Origin: Candidatus Avipropionibacterium avicola
GTDB lineage: Bacteria > Actinomycetota > Actinomycetes > Propionibacteriales > Propionibacteriaceae
Reading direction: 5' to 3'
NCBI GenBank assembly: GCA_018715445.1
Contig: DVLP01000390.1
Span: 1 to 14,797 of the forward strand
Length of the DNA: 14,797 bases
Made by a program: the position numbers and the translations under genes. Below are positions 13,765 through 14,797 of the stretch, piece after piece; the first letter of the stretch is position 1; each line of letters begins with the position of its first letter. The notes below the pieces were generated by a model. The model was not told the DNA's origin, made no database searches, and was given only the letters and a program-made list of their open reading frames with translations.

Positions 13765-14797
13765 CCGCCGAAGATCTGGTCCATCTCGGCCGCCGCCTTG
13801 TCAGCGGCCTCCTGGACGCCGGTGCCACCGAGGATCTCGCTGAGCAGGGTCGGCAGGGTCTTCTTGCCCTCGATCTGACCCCAGGCCGGGGTCACCGGAT
13901 AGGACTTGCCGCCCTCGTTCATCTGCTGGGCGAAGACGGCGGTGAGGTCGTCACCCTGGGCGACCACCTCGTCGAGGGCAGCCTGTTCCCCGGGGAAGAA
14001 GTTGGTCTCCGCGGCCCAGCGGGTCGCGAACTCACCGGTGACCATCAGCTTGATCAACTCGAAGCTGAGCTCCGGCTCGGCGGTCTCGGTGAACCGCCCC
14101 AGGTGGGAGCCACCCAGGACCGCCGGGGCCACTGCGCCGTCCTTGGCCGGGACAGTGAAGGCCACCAACCGGTCGGCCAGGTCCGGATCCTCGGCACGGA
14201 TCGTGGCCGGCACCCACGAGCCGGTGACGAACATGGCCACCTTGCCCTGTTGGAAGGACGCCAGGGCATCGGTCTCCTTCCAGGTCGAGGCGGCCGCGGT
14301 CGAGGAGTCGTGCTTCAGGGCGAGATCGGAGTAGAAGGTCAGTCCCTCCACGGCCTCGGGCTGGTTGAGCTGCGCAGTCCAGGTGCCACCCTCCTCGGTC
14401 GCCACCTCGCCGCCGGCGCCCCACAGGAAGGACATCATCGAGATCGGGGCTGCTCCGGGGACCGGGAAGGCGATCAGGTCGGGATCACTGGCCTGGATGG
14501 CCTCGATCATCGCCAGCAGGTCCTCCCAGCTGGCGGGTTGCTCGGTGACGCCGGCCTTCTCGAGCACGTCCTTGTCGGCAAGGATCGAGCGGACCCCTGC
14601 GTACCAGGGCACACCGAAGGTGCGGCCGTCGAGGACGGCCGGGTCCAGCAGTCCCTGGACGAACCCACCCTCGAGACCCGCCTCGGCGATCTCGTCGGTC
14701 AGGTCGTCGATGCCGCCGGCATCGGCGAACTCGGCGGTCCAGGTGGTGCCGAGCTCGGCCACGTCAGGGCCGGTGCCGCCGCTCATGGCGGTCACGA
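13761..14797 (-). CDS. Extracellular sugar-binding protein of ABC transporter (5' end cut by window edge)
   Basis: The frame is open to the right edge, so about 345 C-terminal residues are visible and the N-terminus with its expected lipoprotein signal is missing. The first visible residues, AMSGGTGPDVAELGTTWT, match the 'SGxGPDVxELGxTW' region that usually lies some 70-100 residues into CUT1 binding proteins. Later stretches also fit the family: GRTFGVPWYAGVRSILADKDVLEKAG, SWEDLLAMIEAI, AMFVTGSWVPATI and GGSHLGRF, with a C-terminus ending MDQIFGG. The protein captures the sugar outside the membrane and hands it to the two permeases. The first visible GTG or ATG codons are internal and must not be taken as the start. 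Its ligand cannot be read from the sequence. Confidence 0.9.
   Translation of the reverse strand, partial: VTAMSGGTGPDVAELGTTWTAEFADAGGIDDLTDEIAEAGLEGGFVQGLLDPAVLDGRTFGVPWYAGVRSILADKDVLEKAGVTEQPASWEDLLAMIEAIQASDPDLIAFPVPGAAPISMMSFLWGAGGEVATEEGGTWTAQLNQPEAVEGLTFYSDLALKHDSSTAAASTWKETDALASFQQGKVAMFVTGSWVPATIRAEDPDLADRLVAFTVPAKDGAVAPAVLGGSHLGRFTETAEPELSFELIKLMVTGEFATRWAAETNFFPGEQAALDEVVAQGDDLTAVFAQQMNEGGKSYPVTPAWGQIEGKKTLPTLLSEILGGTGVQEAADKAAAEMDQIFGG

Noticed and set aside
1..14797. tRNA, rRNA or insertion sequences
   Set aside because: No cloverleaf, rRNA core sequence, transposase frame or flanking target duplication was found on reading both strands.

Overview
The window is high-GC DNA with dense gene packing, frequent GTG starts, stop/start overlaps of 4 to 8 bases and TANNNT -10 boxes lying six bases before start codons. 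This points to an actinobacterium. The DUF5318-ponA-GT87 block matches a gene order I know from Mycobacterium and relatives, and the dispersed CCCCGAGCCCGTCGAGGGG repeat also fits Actinobacteria. A propionibacterial or nocardioid relative is my guess; the genus cannot be named from the sequence alone.

Layout. 1-561: no gene; three degenerate copies of a hairpin-containing repeat bordered by a short dispersed repeat. 562-4951 (minus): cell-envelope operon, transcribed DUF5318 protein -> bifunctional penicillin-binding protein PonA -> GT87 membrane glycosyltransferase. 5007-6142: divergent pair, a LysR-type effector-binding domain lacking its HTH (minus) and a DUF5997 protein (plus), each with a probable leaderless promoter. 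6183-8059 (plus): a VOC-fold protein and a cytoplasmic GH51 alpha-L-arabinofuranosidase. 8036-8109: a nested inverted repeat between the convergent GH51 and GntR genes. 8132-9499 (minus): a multi-pass membrane protein and a YtrA-type GntR repressor behind a good promoter with an overlapping inverted repeat. 9549-14797 (minus): operon running in from the right edge: sugar-binding protein (5' end cut off), two CUT1 permeases, anhydro-N-acetylmuramic acid kinase (AnmK), RpiR/MurR regulator and a MutT-type Nudix hydrolase.

The most coherent system is the right-hand operon. Four successive stop/start overlaps (SBP-permease, permease-permease, permease-anmK, anmK-rpiR) indicate one translationally coupled unit. 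Genes for an ABC sugar importer, a 1,6-anhydrosugar kinase and an RpiR/SIS regulator together suggest uptake and phosphorylation of a cell-wall-derived (anhydro)amino sugar or another 1,6-anhydrosugar. No transport ATPase or MurQ etherase is visible; the ATPase may be a shared MsiK-type protein encoded elsewhere, and murQ may lie beyond the edge. With PonA in the same window, both ends of the segment concern peptidoglycan, but they are separate transcription units and I infer no direct functional link.
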